DNA of 64,000 nt from Novimethylophilus kurashikiensis (GCF_003112435.1 NZ_BDOQ01000007.1:1-64000), one strand, 5' to 3'. Positions 48,356-54,805 are shown, numbered from the stretch's first letter. A program made the numbers and translations. The notes: generated from the sequence alone by a model not told the origin.

Positions 48356-49116
48356 ATGGACTTTTTGGCATCATATTCCAATACCAATCGAACAAGTTCT
48401 TCGTATGTTAAGGATGACTTTGTTTTCTTCCTGTTGTTGTCTGCCCAAGGCATAAGTTCGCAATTCATGGGATGCTTTATGTAATACGGGTCGTACCCAT
48501 TTTTAATTGCTGATGCAACTGAAATTTTGTGGTCTCTAGTAATTCCGGATGTGTTGTTGTATGACCACATTCCATATTTGCGTAAAAGGGCAAGCTCTGA
48601 CGCCGAAAACGCGGAAGAGTTATCTCTTATTGAAAATGTGAAGGCGTACCGATTGCGATTGTTTCGTTTGTATAGGTCGGCATGTTGGCTGCAATATTTG
48701 ATAGCCTGTCTATTTAGAAATCGCAATCCACAGTGTGCGCACTGGCAATTTTTGAGTTTGGAATAGGCAGCTTGAGCCTGTTTTGGATGCAGTAGCGCCC
48801 TACGCAGTAGGGTTTGACTAGTTTTCCGCTTGGAAGCTTCGCTTCTTGGGGCTTTAGCCTTGTTGTTAAATGAAGCGGCGCAATTTTGAGAGCAAAACTT
48901 TATTGAATAATTTGCTCTATGTTTCTCATATTGAATAACAATTGAGCAATTTTTGCAAATTTTAGGTGAAAGATAATATTTTTCTTTTGCTGCTTCCGCC
49001 CACTTAAGCCCATTCGTTCTATTTACCTCGACAAAGTCATCGTTGTGTGTGCGTAGATGGCCATTAAGGGCATAAATAGATTTGAAATTTCTACTACATT
49101 GGATGCATGAAAACAT
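48304..49116 (-). CDS. HNH-type homing endonuclease with zinc-finger N-terminus
   Basis: The 270-residue, AT-rich gene stands out from its surroundings. It opens with a C2H2 finger (CIQCSRNFKSIYALNGHLRTH), has further Cys clusters (CKNCSIV, CSQNC, CAHCGLRF, YCSQH), and an HNH core ITRDHKISVASAIKNGYDP ... HPMNCELMPWADNNRKK near residue 200-245. Its last 20 codons run antisense through the tRNA at 48267, whose anticodon region supplies the stop. The start at 49116 lies 26 bases before tRNA-Glu. It looks like a homing gene lodged between tRNA genes. Confidence 0.8.
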   Translation of the reverse strand: MFSCIQCSRNFKSIYALNGHLRTHNDDFVEVNRTNGLKWAEAAKEKYYLSPKICKNCSIVIQYEKHRANYSIKFCSQNCAASFNNKAKAPRSEASKRKTSQTLLRRALLHPKQAQAAYSKLKNCQCAHCGLRFLNRQAIKYCSQHADLYKRNNRNRYAFTFSIRDNSSAFSASELALLRKYGMWSYNNTSGITRDHKISVASAIKNGYDPYYIKHPMNCELMPWADNNRKKTKSSLTYEELVRLVLEYDAKKSIAPTAGLEPASAFALTA

Positions 49117-49142
49117 CCAATGTATAGCTTTAAAGTCTCAAT

Positions 49143-49220
49143 ACTCGTATCGTCTAATTGGACTAGGACCCCTGGCTTTCACCCAGGTAAATACGGATTC
49201 GAATTCCGTTGCGAGTACCA
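49143..49220 (+). tRNA. tRNA-Glu(UUC)
   Basis: Acceptor ACTCGTA/TGCGAGT, anticodon arm CCTGG-CTTTCAC-CCAGG with TTC at 49178-49180, T-arm ACGGA-TTCGAAT-TCCGT, encoded ACCA. Confidence 0.93.
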
Positions 49221-49639
49221 CTTTACCAGCAATAAAACCGCCCGATATCCCCTTGAGCAGGTCACTCCTGCAAGCAAACGGCGGCGCCGCCAGTCTTCGA
49301 TACGTTGAGGGCTGGTCCAACCTTGAGTTGGATATTAAGAGAGTAGGGGAGGCACGAAAGTGCACTAGGCATTCAATTGGCTGGTCGATTGATTGTCGCA
49401 ATTACCCAGTTGGATGCACTGTAAGCATCCGCCGCTCTCCAGCGGATGAGCCGTAGAACGCTCTGCCTCGCCCATGACTCCTCATGGGCTCAGATGCGTA
49501 AGTCGGCAGGAGAGGCTCTGTGAGCCTTCCGTAAGGTAAAGAAACAGACGTGTGCGCCACGCGACTCGGCTAGAACCTGAAGGCGACGACTGACAAAGTG
49601 TTCGAGGTATGGGGCCTGGTAAGCCTGCATACCAACCTT
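49221..49639. other. gene-free structured stretch with a decayed class II tRNA
   Basis: No protein gene. Around 49347-49474 there is an arm GGATGC-ACTGTAA-GCATCC and a variable-arm-like CCGCT-CTCC-AGCGG between GGGGAGGCA and TGCCTCGCCC, but the T-loop is not TTCRA, so it is probably a broken Tyr- or Thr-type tRNA. Further hairpins are GCCCATGA-CTCC-TCATGGGC and GGCTC-TGT-GAGCC. Confidence 0.4.
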
Positions 49640-49726
49640 GCCCAGGTGGCGGAATTTGGTAGACGCCCTGGTTTCAGATACCAGTGTCCCCTGGACGTGC
49701 GAGTTCGAGCCTCGCCTTGGGCACCA
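49640..49726 (+). tRNA. tRNA-Leu(CAG)
   Basis: Acceptor GCCCAGG/CTTGGGC, anticodon arm CTGGT-TTCAGAT-ACCAG with CAG at 49675-49677, class II variable arm, encoded ACCA. Confidence 0.92.
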
Positions 49727-49744
49727 TAATTTTAAGGAGTGGTA

Positions 49745-50062
49745 ATGGAGTTACCTTTCTCGTTTGAGCCACCCAGGTTGACTTCCTACGAAATGTCGCC
49801 GGCCGTCCGTGAGCGCATGACTAAGCTGCAAGACCGGTTAACTGCGTCCGGGTGCGTAAACCTGCATATTTCTTGGAACCGTGAATCCCTTGCAAGCGGA
49901 AAATACAGCGTTGATGAGGTTGTAACTTCGGTTTGCAGCAATCTTGAAGCAATTCTGGATGGTGATGTCACTCCACTTGTCTTTGATGACCGGGATTTTC
50001 CTGTCCCAGCACCGGACATTTCCAGCGAGCTGCGCACGCTCGTGAATAGCGTTTCGATTTAA
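49745..50062 (+). CDS. hypothetical protein inside the tRNA array
   Basis: AAGGAG lies 6 bases before ATG 49745; the earlier GTG at 49739 is inside that ribosome site. The 105-residue product is acidic and helical (SPAVRERMTKLQDRLTASG, then EVVTSVCSNLEAIL). No family recognised. It sits 18 bases after one tRNA and 5 before the next, so the mRNA must be released by tRNA processing. Confidence 0.65.
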   Translation: MELPFSFEPPRLTSYEMSPAVRERMTKLQDRLTASGCVNLHISWNRESLASGKYSVDEVVTSVCSNLEAILDGDVTPLVFDDRDFPVPAPDISSELRTLVNSVSI

Positions 50063-50067
50063 CCAGT

Positions 50068-50141
50068 ATCCAGCTAGCTCAGTGGTAGAGCAAAGGTCTC
50101 CAAAACCTAAGACGGGGGTCCGATTCCCTCACTGGATGCCA
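50068..50141 (+). tRNA. tRNA-Trp(CCA)
   Basis: Acceptor ATCCAG/CTGGAT, D-stem GCTC/GAGC, loop CTCCAAA with CCA at 50100-50102, discriminator G, encoded CCA. Confidence 0.9.
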
Positions 50142-50214
50142 TTGGATGTGACAATGTTTACATGAGCAAGCAATATCTGGCTTGTTGTTTACTCATGTAA
50201 GCAAAACGATTAAT

Positions 50215-50301
50215 GGAGAGTTGGCGAAATTGGTAGCCGCACGGGTTTGCTAAACCCGCAGCTGAAAGGCTGTGTGAGTTCAAGTCTCACACTCTCCGCC
50301 A
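50215..50301 (+). tRNA. tRNA-Ser(GCU)
   Basis: Acceptor GGAGAGT/ACTCTCC, anticodon arm CGGGT-TTGCTAA-ACCCG with GCT at 50249-50251, class II variable arm, discriminator G, encoded CCA. A TTACATGAG/CTCATGTAA hairpin precedes it. Confidence 0.92.
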
Positions 50302-50307
50302 TCTTCA

Positions 50308-50383
50308 GGAGTAGGTACATCGCCCCTAACTAAAAGGGTTTGGAGGCCTTTGAACGCATCCAGCCGATGTGCTGAAACAGTTT
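50308..50383 (+). repeat. GGAGTAG/GAAACAGTTT module, copy 1
   Basis: Begins GGAGTAG, encloses a stem GTACATCG/CGATGTGC, and ends TGAAACAGTTT. It fills the gap between tRNA-Ser and tRNA-Gln. See copies 2 and 3. Confidence 0.55.
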
Positions 50384-50387
50384 CTGA

Positions 50388-50464
50388 TGGGGATTAGCCA
50401 AGTTGGTAAGGCACCTGGTTCTGAGCCAGGCTATGCGTAGGTTCGAGCCCTACATCCCCCGCCA
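50388..50464 (+). tRNA. tRNA-Gln(CUG)
   Basis: Acceptor TGGGGAT/ATCCCCC with a first-pair mismatch, anticodon arm CCTGG-TTCTGAG-CCAGG with CTG at 50421-50423, discriminator G, encoded CCA. Confidence 0.9.
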
Positions 50465-50471
50465 AACATCC

Positions 50472-50596
50472 GGAGTAGATAGCAGCGACAATTGTCGTTT
50501 AACGGTAAGGACGCCTCTTATATGAGGGAGGAGATGCGGAGTCGATGCCCGCCGGCCACCTGGAGGTGGTGCTTGCTGCTATTGAAACAGTTTTTC
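50472..50596 (+). repeat. GGAGTAG/GAAACAGTTT module, copy 2, with tRNA-like core
   Basis: GGAGTAG, stem ATAGCAGC/GCTGCTAT, a core resembling a tRNA (D-arm TTGTCGTTTAACGGTAAGGAC, arm CCTC-TTATAT-GAGG, T-loop AGTCGATG), a CCACC-TGGA-GGTGG hairpin, and TGAAACAGTTTTTC. The normal acceptor stem is replaced by the module stem. Confidence 0.55.
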
Positions 50597-50726
50597 GGAG
50601 TAGGTTGAATCCCCGTTAGGTGTCGTCTAATGGCAGGATATCCCCAAGCGAAGGGGAAGATGGTGGCATCGATGTCATCCGCCGGTCCCTGTGAAGGACT
50701 AGGGTATTCAACTGAAACAGTTTTTC
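50597..50726 (+). repeat. GGAGTAG/GAAACAGTTT module, copy 3, with tRNA-like core
   Basis: GGAGTAG, stem GTTGAAT/ATTCAAC, a tRNA-like core (TGTCGTCTAATGGCAGGATA, arm TCCCC-AAGCGAA-GGGGA which could present GCG, T-loop ATCGATG), a GTCC/GGAC hairpin and TGAAACAGTTTTTC. The next tRNA starts at its last base. Confidence 0.55.
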
Positions 50727-50798
50727 TCCTTGCCAATGGACAGGGCCCGACGCTACGAACGTCAGGATAGGTGAGTTCGATTCTCCCCGAGGAGGCCA
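50726..50798 (+). tRNA. tRNA-Arg(ACG)
   Basis: Acceptor CTCCTTG/CGAGGAG, D-stem GCC/GGC, anticodon arm CGACG-CTACGAA-CGTCA-like with ACG at 50755-50757, discriminator G, encoded CCA. Confidence 0.88.
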
Positions 50799-50804
50799 GT
50801 ATAT

Positions 50805-50938
50805 GCTTCTGTAGCTCAGTCTTAGAGCACTTCCATTAGCAGGATGAGTCCGCTACGAATAAGCGACTGGTGGCCCTTGGGTCCCGGCTGGTCGATAAAT
50901 CGCGGTATGCCCTGGTTAAACTCCAGGCAGAAGCACCA
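50805..50938 (+). tRNA. oversized tRNA-like gene (134 bases)
   Basis: Perfect acceptor GCTTCTG/CAGAAGC, normal D-arm (GCTC/GAGC), T-arm CCTGG-TTAAACT-CCAGG with an unusual T-loop, encoded ACCA. The centre is about 60 bases too long with its own hairpins (CGCT/AGCG, CGAT/ATCG). Anticodon not assignable; ATTAGCA in a weak stem is one option. Confidence 0.45.
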
Positions 50939-50952
50939 ATTATTAGGCTATA

Positions 50953-51042
50953 GGTGAGGTGCCTGAGAGGCTTAAGGGCGCACATTGGAAATGTGATGGG
51001 GGCGCAAGTCCCACCAGAGTTCGAATCTCTGTCTCACCGCCA
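50953..51042 (+). tRNA. tRNA-Ser(GGA)
   Basis: Acceptor GGTGAGG/TCTCACC, anticodon arm CACA-TTGGAAA-TGTG with GGA at 50987-50989, class II variable arm, discriminator G, encoded CCA. Confidence 0.92.
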
Positions 51043-51058
51043 TATCAAGAAAATTCAG

Positions 51059-51144
51059 TCGACCACTACGGCCAGCGGCCTTCGTCTGCGCGACTTGAAT
51101 TATTTCGGTGAGGGTTCGCATTTCGAATCTCTGTCTCACCGCCA
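51059..51144 (+). pseudogene. repeat element plus mini-copy of tRNA-Ser ends
   Basis: A 50-base element (51059-51108) akin to 46404-46450 is followed by GGTGAGG (51107-51113). Seven bases later comes an exact copy of the last 23 bases of tRNA-Ser(GGA), 51122-51144. The copy lacks D and anticodon arms. Confidence 0.55.
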
Positions 51145-51201
51145 ACTATTTTACCAGCTAGCGGGGAAAGCCTCGGCTTCAGGCTGAGGAGGATGTCAAA
51201 T

Positions 51202-51289
51202 GGGCTTGTGGCGGAATTTGGTATACGCGCAACGATGAGAGCGTTGTGTCCGAAAGGACGTGTGGGTTCGAGGCCCACCTAGCCCACCA
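51202..51289 (+). tRNA. tRNA-Leu(GAG)
   Basis: Acceptor GGGCTTG/CTAGCCC (one mismatch), anticodon arm CAACG-ATGAGAG-CGTTG with GAG at 51237-51239, variable arm GTCC-GAAA-GGAC, encoded ACCA. Confidence 0.9.
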
Positions 51290-51295
51290 GTTAAT

Positions 51296-51380
51296 CGAGA
51301 GATGCCTGAGCGGTTATAGGAGCGGCCTCATAAGCCGTGGCAGAAATGTCTCACTGGTTCGAATCCAGTTCTCTCGACCA
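51296..51380 (+). tRNA. class II (Ser-like) tRNA with CAU anticodon
   Basis: Acceptor CGAGAGA/TCTCTCG and the segment GAGATGCC-GAGCGG resemble bacterial tRNA-Ser. The variable arm GGCA-GAAA-TGTC is long. Yet the anticodon arm GCGGC-CTCATAA-GCCGT presents CAT (51329-51331). Discriminator A, encoded CCA. The charging amino acid is uncertain. Confidence 0.7.
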
Positions 51381-51388
51381 AAATTCAT

Positions 51389-51465
51389 GCTGATTTAGCT
51401 CATGTTGGCAGAGCGCCTGTTTCGTACTCAGGAGGTGGACAGTTCGAGACTGTCAATCAGCACCA
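51389..51465 (+). tRNA. tRNA-Thr(CGU)
   Basis: Acceptor GCTGATT/AATCAGC, loop TTCGTAC with CGT at 51423-51425, T-arm GACAG-TTCGAGA-CTGTC, encoded ACCA. Confidence 0.9.
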
Positions 51466-51546
51466 CCCTCTCAAGCTAAGGATTATAGATGCATATGCCT
51501 CACGTGACTTGCTCCCGATTATGACCTTTCATAACGGGAGACACAA

Positions 51547-51864
51547 ATGGCGAGAACCGTACGCCGCAAGCACTACACCCCTGCATGGGTGACAGAAGAT
51601 TCCTACTACTTCATCGACCCGGTTTTCAATGTTGAATGCTATGGCGGACACATTGAGCTGGATGGGGATGAGCGAGCCAATAAGTTGCGCTGGTGGCACG
51701 AAGATAAGAGCTGCTGGTGGGGTGAGAGGCCTCCGAAACCTTATCGTCAGTGTATTGAAGTTCAGCACCGCATGACTGCAAAAACCGAACTGTGCCGATG
51801 GAAAAAGAATCCTGAGCACGAGGTTCAGTTGCTTCGAAAGGGGCTGTTGGGTTATTGGAATTGA
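51547..51864 (+). CDS. hypothetical Trp/Arg-rich protein
   Basis: GGGAGAC precedes ATG 51547. The 105-residue basic protein contains NKLRWWHEDKSCWWGERPPKP and four Cys. It could bind nucleic acid. It sits between tRNA genes and is followed by its own hairpin terminator. Confidence 0.65.
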   Translation: MARTVRRKHYTPAWVTEDSYYFIDPVFNVECYGGHIELDGDERANKLRWWHEDKSCWWGERPPKPYRQCIEVQHRMTAKTELCRWKKNPEHEVQLLRKGLLGYWN

Positions 51865-51868
51865 CACA

Positions 51869-51893
51869 AAAAAGCCGTAATTTACCGGCTTTA
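51869..51893 (+). terminator. hairpin terminator
   Basis: AAAGCCG-TAATTTAC-CGGCTTT followed by ATCTT. Confidence 0.6.
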
Positions 51894-51910
51894 TCTTCTT
51901 GAGCAACTAT

Positions 51911-51989
51911 GGTGCGCGGGTCTGCATGGTGTGGACGCTTGCCTGTCACGCAAGATATCAGAGGGGCTCGGTACCCCTGCGCATCGCCA
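51911..51989 (+). tRNA. tRNA-Asp(GUC)
   Basis: Acceptor GGTGCGC/GCGCATC, anticodon arm CTTGC-CTGTCAC-GCAAG with GTC at 51945-51947, T-arm AGGGG-CTCGGTA-CCCCT, discriminator G, encoded CCA. Confidence 0.88.
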
Positions 51990-51995
51990 TTTAAC

Positions 51996-52070
51996 GCCGG
52001 CATAGCTCACCAGGTGAGAGCGCCAGTTTGAAACACTGGAGGGCAGGGTTCAATTCCCGTGACGGCACCA
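51996..52070 (+). tRNA. tRNA-Phe(GAA)
   Basis: Acceptor GCCGGCA/TGACGGC (one mismatch), anticodon arm CCAGT-TTGAAAC-ACTGG with GAA at 52030-52032, encoded ACCA. Confidence 0.9.
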
Positions 52071-52076
52071 AACATC

Positions 52077-52151
52077 GCTCCGATAGCACAGTGGTAGTGC
52101 AATTCCTTGGTAAGGAAGAGGTCGGCAGTCCGATTCTGTCTCGGAGCACCA
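52077..52151 (+). tRNA. tRNA-Thr(GGU)
   Basis: Acceptor GCTCCGA/TCGGAGC, loop TTGGTAA with GGT at 52109-52111, D-stem GCAC/GTGC, encoded ACCA. Confidence 0.9.
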
Positions 52152-52254
52152 TTAGCGCTGAGTCGAGATTGAACCAATCGGCCTGGGCCTACGGCGGGGA
52201 GATTTACCTCTTCCGAGGTTGGCTTCGCATTCCAATTCAAGCTCGGAGCACCAT
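52152..52254 (+). pseudogene. remnant with copied tRNA-Thr 3' end
   Basis: The stretch ends with TCGGAGCACCAT, identical to the end of the preceding tRNA-Thr, and opens with GCGCTGA, which pairs with it at six of seven positions. The interior does not fold as a tRNA. Confidence 0.45.
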
Positions 52255-52283
52255 CATTTAACGACATCGAAGAGCACTTCGGC

Positions 52284-52360
52284 GTGGCCATAGCTCAACT
52301 GGATAGAGCCCAGGAATGTGACTCCTGTGGTTGAGAGTTCGAACCTCTCTGGTCACCCCA
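52284..52360 (+). tRNA. tRNA-His(GUG)
   Basis: Acceptor GTGGCCA/TGGTCAC, anticodon arm CAGGA-ATGTGAC-TCCTG with GTG at 52318-52320, discriminator C as expected for His, encoded CCA. The usual encoded G at position -1 is a C here. Confidence 0.9.
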
Positions 52361-52406
52361 AAGTGCTTTTAAGCAGCAACATCCAATCATTTTATCAGGA
52401 GCAATC

Positions 52407-52460
52407 ATGCGAAAACCTACCAAGTCCGTCGACCTCGACGGCAAACGCATGGCTCTCTAA
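52407..52460 (+). CDS. 17-residue micro-ORF
   Basis: ATG 52407 follows TCAGGAGC, a good ribosome site, and encodes MRKPTKSVDLDGKRMAL. It may be a real micropeptide or chance. A GAGAGA/TCTCTC hairpin follows. Confidence 0.3.
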   Translation: MRKPTKSVDLDGKRMAL

Positions 52461-52505
52461 CGAACTACTCCAGGGTGGTTCGCGAGAGAGCCTAAAAATC
52501 TCTCT

Positions 52506-52581
52506 CCCTGTCTGGCGCAACTGATAGCGCAGCGGACTCTTACTCCGACGGTTGTGGGTTTGACTCCCACGGCAGGGACCA
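52506..52581 (+). tRNA. tRNA-Lys(CUU)
   Basis: Acceptor CCCTGTC/GGCAGGG, loop CTCTTAC with CTT at 52539-52541, T-arm GTGGG-TTTGACT-CCCAC, encoded ACCA. Confidence 0.9.
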
Positions 52582-52585
52582 CTCT

Positions 52586-52662
52586 GGAAGTGTAGCTCAA
52601 GTAGGCAGAGCATCCGGCTTTTACCCGGGCGGTTGGGAGTTCGAGGCTCCCCACTTCCACCA
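52586..52662 (+). tRNA. tRNA-Lys(UUU)
   Basis: Acceptor GGAAGTG/CACTTCC, loop CTTTTAC with TTT at 52620-52622, T-arm GGGAG-TTCGAGG-CTCCC, encoded ACCA. Confidence 0.92.
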
Positions 52663-52715
52663 ACCCTAATCGAATGTATCTTGTTGGTCTGCTGCAGGGT
52701 CTATCCGATTACGAT

Positions 52716-52901
52716 TCACCGTTTTAAGGCATGCTGCAGGGCCTTCCGCGTCGCCCAATCGACTCGCCGGAGGTGTGTCCCATCCTTCTCGATGGTATCG
52801 CCGCTATCGAGCGCCTGGCGCTCCTGGCTGGTCAGCCGTTGATTACGAATGGCTATTGGAATCCAGTAGCCCTGAAATTTCTTTTCGAGTGCGGTCTTCA
52901 T
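52716..52901 (-). CDS. 61-residue hypothetical protein
   Basis: AGAGGT lies just before ATG 52901 on the minus strand. The product is basic (MKTALEKKFQGYWIPIAIRNQRLTS..., ending TRKALQHALKR) and reads like a small DNA-binding or regulatory protein. It is antisense to the tRNA transcription direction. A plus-strand frame over the same bases has no ribosome site. Confidence 0.5.
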   Translation of the reverse strand: MKTALEKKFQGYWIPIAIRNQRLTSQERQALDSGDTIEKDGTHLRRVDWATRKALQHALKR

Positions 52902-52939
52902 ACCTCTAATGGGACAGCATGTCGCAGTTTTTGATACTT

Positions 52940-53015
52940 GGGGCCATAGCTCAGTTGGGAGAGCGCTTCCTCGGCAGGGAAGAGGTCATGGATTCGACTT
53001 CCATTGGCTCCACCA
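52940..53015 (+). tRNA. tRNA-Ala(GGC)
   Basis: Acceptor GGGGCCA/TGGCTCC, anticodon arm CTTCC-TCGGCAG-GGAAG with GGC at 52973-52975, encoded ACCA. Confidence 0.92.
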
Positions 53016-53034
53016 CTTCAACCAAGGAGGCAAC

Positions 53035-53664
53035 ATGGCCGTTGCAATTAATATCGTTGGCGCCGGCGTGTTCGGGACTTTCCTGCGCACTGTCCTGGCG
53101 CCTTTTTGCTTGTTTAGCGAGGATGCTGATATCGCCATCCTTGCCGTCCCTTTTGACGCATACGAAGACGTTGCCTCGGCGCATGCCGGTAAGCACCTGG
53201 TCAACGTCTGCTCAGTTCAGGATGCTACCAATAGCATTTGTTTGCGCCACAGCGACCGCGTGACGGGTATTCACCCTATGTTCGGCCCTCGCTCGCCGGC
53301 TGCCGGCCGCACTAGCATCGTGACGCTCACGAACAGTTGCAGTGATGAGGTGTTAGAAGTGTTTGGCAGCATCAGCTCCTTGGTTGAGTTTGCCAATGGC
53401 GAACGCATTACTGGGGAGACCCACGACCGCATGATGGCGAAAACGCATCTCCAGGTGGTACGGCTGGCGGACAAAATCAACGCCATTGTGGCGGATGCCT
53501 CCGATATCCCGGATGAATGCTTGCCGACGTCGTTCAAGCGACTGAAAGCCATGGCTGAGCAGTTCCTCGACATGCCGCCGGGCACCAAGTCCAGCATTCT
53601 GGCAAACAGTCATTGGAGCTCCTCCGCAAAGTTAGGCGGAAATGTCGTCAAACTTAAAGTCTAA
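53035..53664 (+). CDS. TyrA-like NAD(P)-binding protein
   Basis: AAGGAGG precedes ATG 53035. The 209-residue product has a Rossmann start INIVGAGVFGTFLR (6-19), ADIAILAVPFDAYEDV (31-46) and HSDRVTGIHPMFGPRSPAAG with the HPMFGP motif of prephenate dehydrogenases (His 80). A helical region resembles a short form of the dimerisation domain. It is shorter than host TyrA, and the arogenate/prephenate-binding part may be reduced. It lies between tRNA-Ala and tRNA-Thr. Confidence 0.7.
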   Translation: MAVAINIVGAGVFGTFLRTVLAPFCLFSEDADIAILAVPFDAYEDVASAHAGKHLVNVCSVQDATNSICLRHSDRVTGIHPMFGPRSPAAGRTSIVTLTNSCSDEVLEVFGSISSLVEFANGERITGETHDRMMAKTHLQVVRLADKINAIVADASDIPDECLPTSFKRLKAMAEQFLDMPPGTKSSILANSHWSSSAKLGGNVVKLKV

Positions 53665-53678
53665 TTTTGAAGATTTAT

Positions 53679-53755
53679 GCCCTTGTAGCTCAGTTGGAAG
53701 AGTAGCGCACTTGTAATGCGACGGTCGACGGTTCAAATCCTGTCCTTGGGCACCA
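53679..53755 (+). tRNA. tRNA-Thr(UGU)
   Basis: Anticodon arm GCGCA-CTTGTAA-TGCGA with TGT at 53712-53714, D-stem GCTC/GAGT, T-loop TTCAAAT. The acceptor GCCCTTG/CTTGGGC has two mismatches; encoded ACCA. Confidence 0.82.
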
Positions 53756-53759
53756 TTTT

Positions 53760-53858
53760 GCAGAGTGAGTCCGGTAGGCTGCCGGTATGAATCAATAAGA
53801 GTTGTGCTTGGTGGTTCCAGGCCCAGCCCGCGCAGTTCGATACTGCAACTCTGCACCA
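53760..53858 (+). tRNA. tRNA-like gene of abnormal shape (99 bases)
   Basis: Acceptor GCAGAGT/ACTCTGC, T-arm GCAG-TTCGATA-CTGC and encoded ACCA are clear. The D-arm is missing, and an arm GCTTG-GTGGTTC-CAGGC might present GGT. The long 5' interior (CCGGTAGGCTGCCGG) is unusual. Confidence 0.4.
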
Positions 53859-53866
53859 TTTTAAAA

Positions 53867-53944
53867 CGGGATATAGCGCAGCCTGGTTAGCGCGCCGGTC
53901 TGGGGGACCGGAGGCCCCGAGTTCAAATCTCGGTATCCCGACCA
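53867..53944 (+). tRNA. tRNA-Pro(GGG)
   Basis: Acceptor CGGGATA/TATCCCG, anticodon arm CCGGT-CTGGGGG-ACCGG with GGG at 53902-53904, T-arm CCGAG-TTCAAAT-CTCGG, encoded ACCA. Confidence 0.93.
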
Positions 53945-54012
53945 TTTTCTGAGAAAGCTGCAACTGTAGATATTCGAGCGGAAGGAGAGTGCAGCCCCGC
54001 GCAGAGCCAATT

Positions 54013-54041
54013 AAAAATCCAGGCCATGAAGACCTGGATTT
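54013..54041 (-). terminator. intrinsic terminator
   Basis: AAATCCAGG/CCTGGATTT; on the minus strand followed by a TTTTTAATT tract after the gene at 54047. Confidence 0.8.
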
Positions 54042-54046
54042 GAGTG

Positions 54047-54379
54047 TTAAGCCGTTGCCCACTTGGCGCTTGGCCGTGTGTATTGCCAGCTTGGGTCGTA
54101 CTCATGCATGAAGGTTATTGCCCGGCTGGAGACTTCATACCACTGGTTGTTAGTCCCCTTGAAGCTTGTGCCCGGAATTACATCCGTGACGACACGCGTT
54201 ATCGGGGGACTCCTATCCAGCCATACCTGCTCAATCACGCCGTAGCGCAAAGCGGCGGGAAGTACCCGGCTGAATTCTGGGGCAAGAGCACCATAGATGG
54301 GATGCTCAGCGACCTTGCGAATCAGCGCGACTTGCTTTTCCGTGATGCCATACTTTTTCAACAACGCTTTCTTGTCCAT
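54047..54379 (-). CDS. hypothetical protein, 110 residues
   Basis: AAAGGACAGG precedes ATG 54379. The product begins MDKKALLKKYGITEKQVALIRKVAEHP, a helix-turn-helix-like start, and has a beta-rich second half with several Trp/Tyr. It has a terminator on its own strand. It is one of few minus-strand genes in the island. Confidence 0.6.
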   Translation of the reverse strand: MDKKALLKKYGITEKQVALIRKVAEHPIYGALAPEFSRVLPAALRYGVIEQVWLDRSPPITRVVTDVIPGTSFKGTNNQWYEVSSRAITFMHEYDPSWQYTRPSAKWATA

Positions 54380-54494
54380 ACCTGTCCTTTGAAGTTAATA
54401 ACTGTCACTTGGAGGTATAGGAAAAAAGGCGAAGATTGCCGCTTGTAAACGGATTGTTGGGATATACGTTATTCAGCTACCTACTGGAGGACGT

Positions 54495-54746
54495 ATGTAC
54501 CCGATTCATCTCATCCCGTCGCTTAAAGCCGCGGGATTTAAAATTACCAACGAGCCGGACCTTGTCGACAGGCTTTCTGAAGCTAAGGACTGGCAAGCGG
54601 CCTTGGTGACGTTATTGCGGCATGGCGAGCGTATCGGCATCGAGGTCACCCGTAATCCACTGGCTGGAGCAAGCGTAAGCGCTATCGCACATCAGTTTCA
54701 CTTGAGCCCGACGGTAGAGTCTGAGCTCAACGCTGTGCTGCACTGA
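54495..54746 (+). CDS. small hypothetical protein, 83 residues
   Basis: CTGGAGGAC precedes ATG 54495. Mostly helical: IPSLKAAGFKITNEPDLVDRL, LVTLLRHGERIGIEVTRNP and a C-terminal helix that may form a helix-turn-helix (VSAIAHQFHLSPTVESEL). It could be a DNA-binding regulator. A terminator follows. Confidence 0.6.
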   Translation: MYPIHLIPSLKAAGFKITNEPDLVDRLSEAKDWQAALVTLLRHGERIGIEVTRNPLAGASVSAIAHQFHLSPTVESELNAVLH

Positions 54747-54755
54747 AGAGACAAC

Positions 54756-54793
54756 AAAAAGCCCCGGCAACTTTGAAGTTGGTCGGGGCTTTG
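54756..54793. terminator. bidirectional terminator
   Basis: AAAAGCCCCG/CGGGGCTTT outer stem enclosing CAACTTTGAAGTTG, between convergent small genes. Confidence 0.8.
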
Positions 54794-54805
54794 TTGAGAT
54801 ACGCG

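Noticed and set aside
50373-50390. Hammerhead-like core (GAAAC and CTGATG close together)
   Set aside because: The order and spacing of the two boxes do not allow the three hammerhead stems, and the other two copies of the module lack CTGATG.
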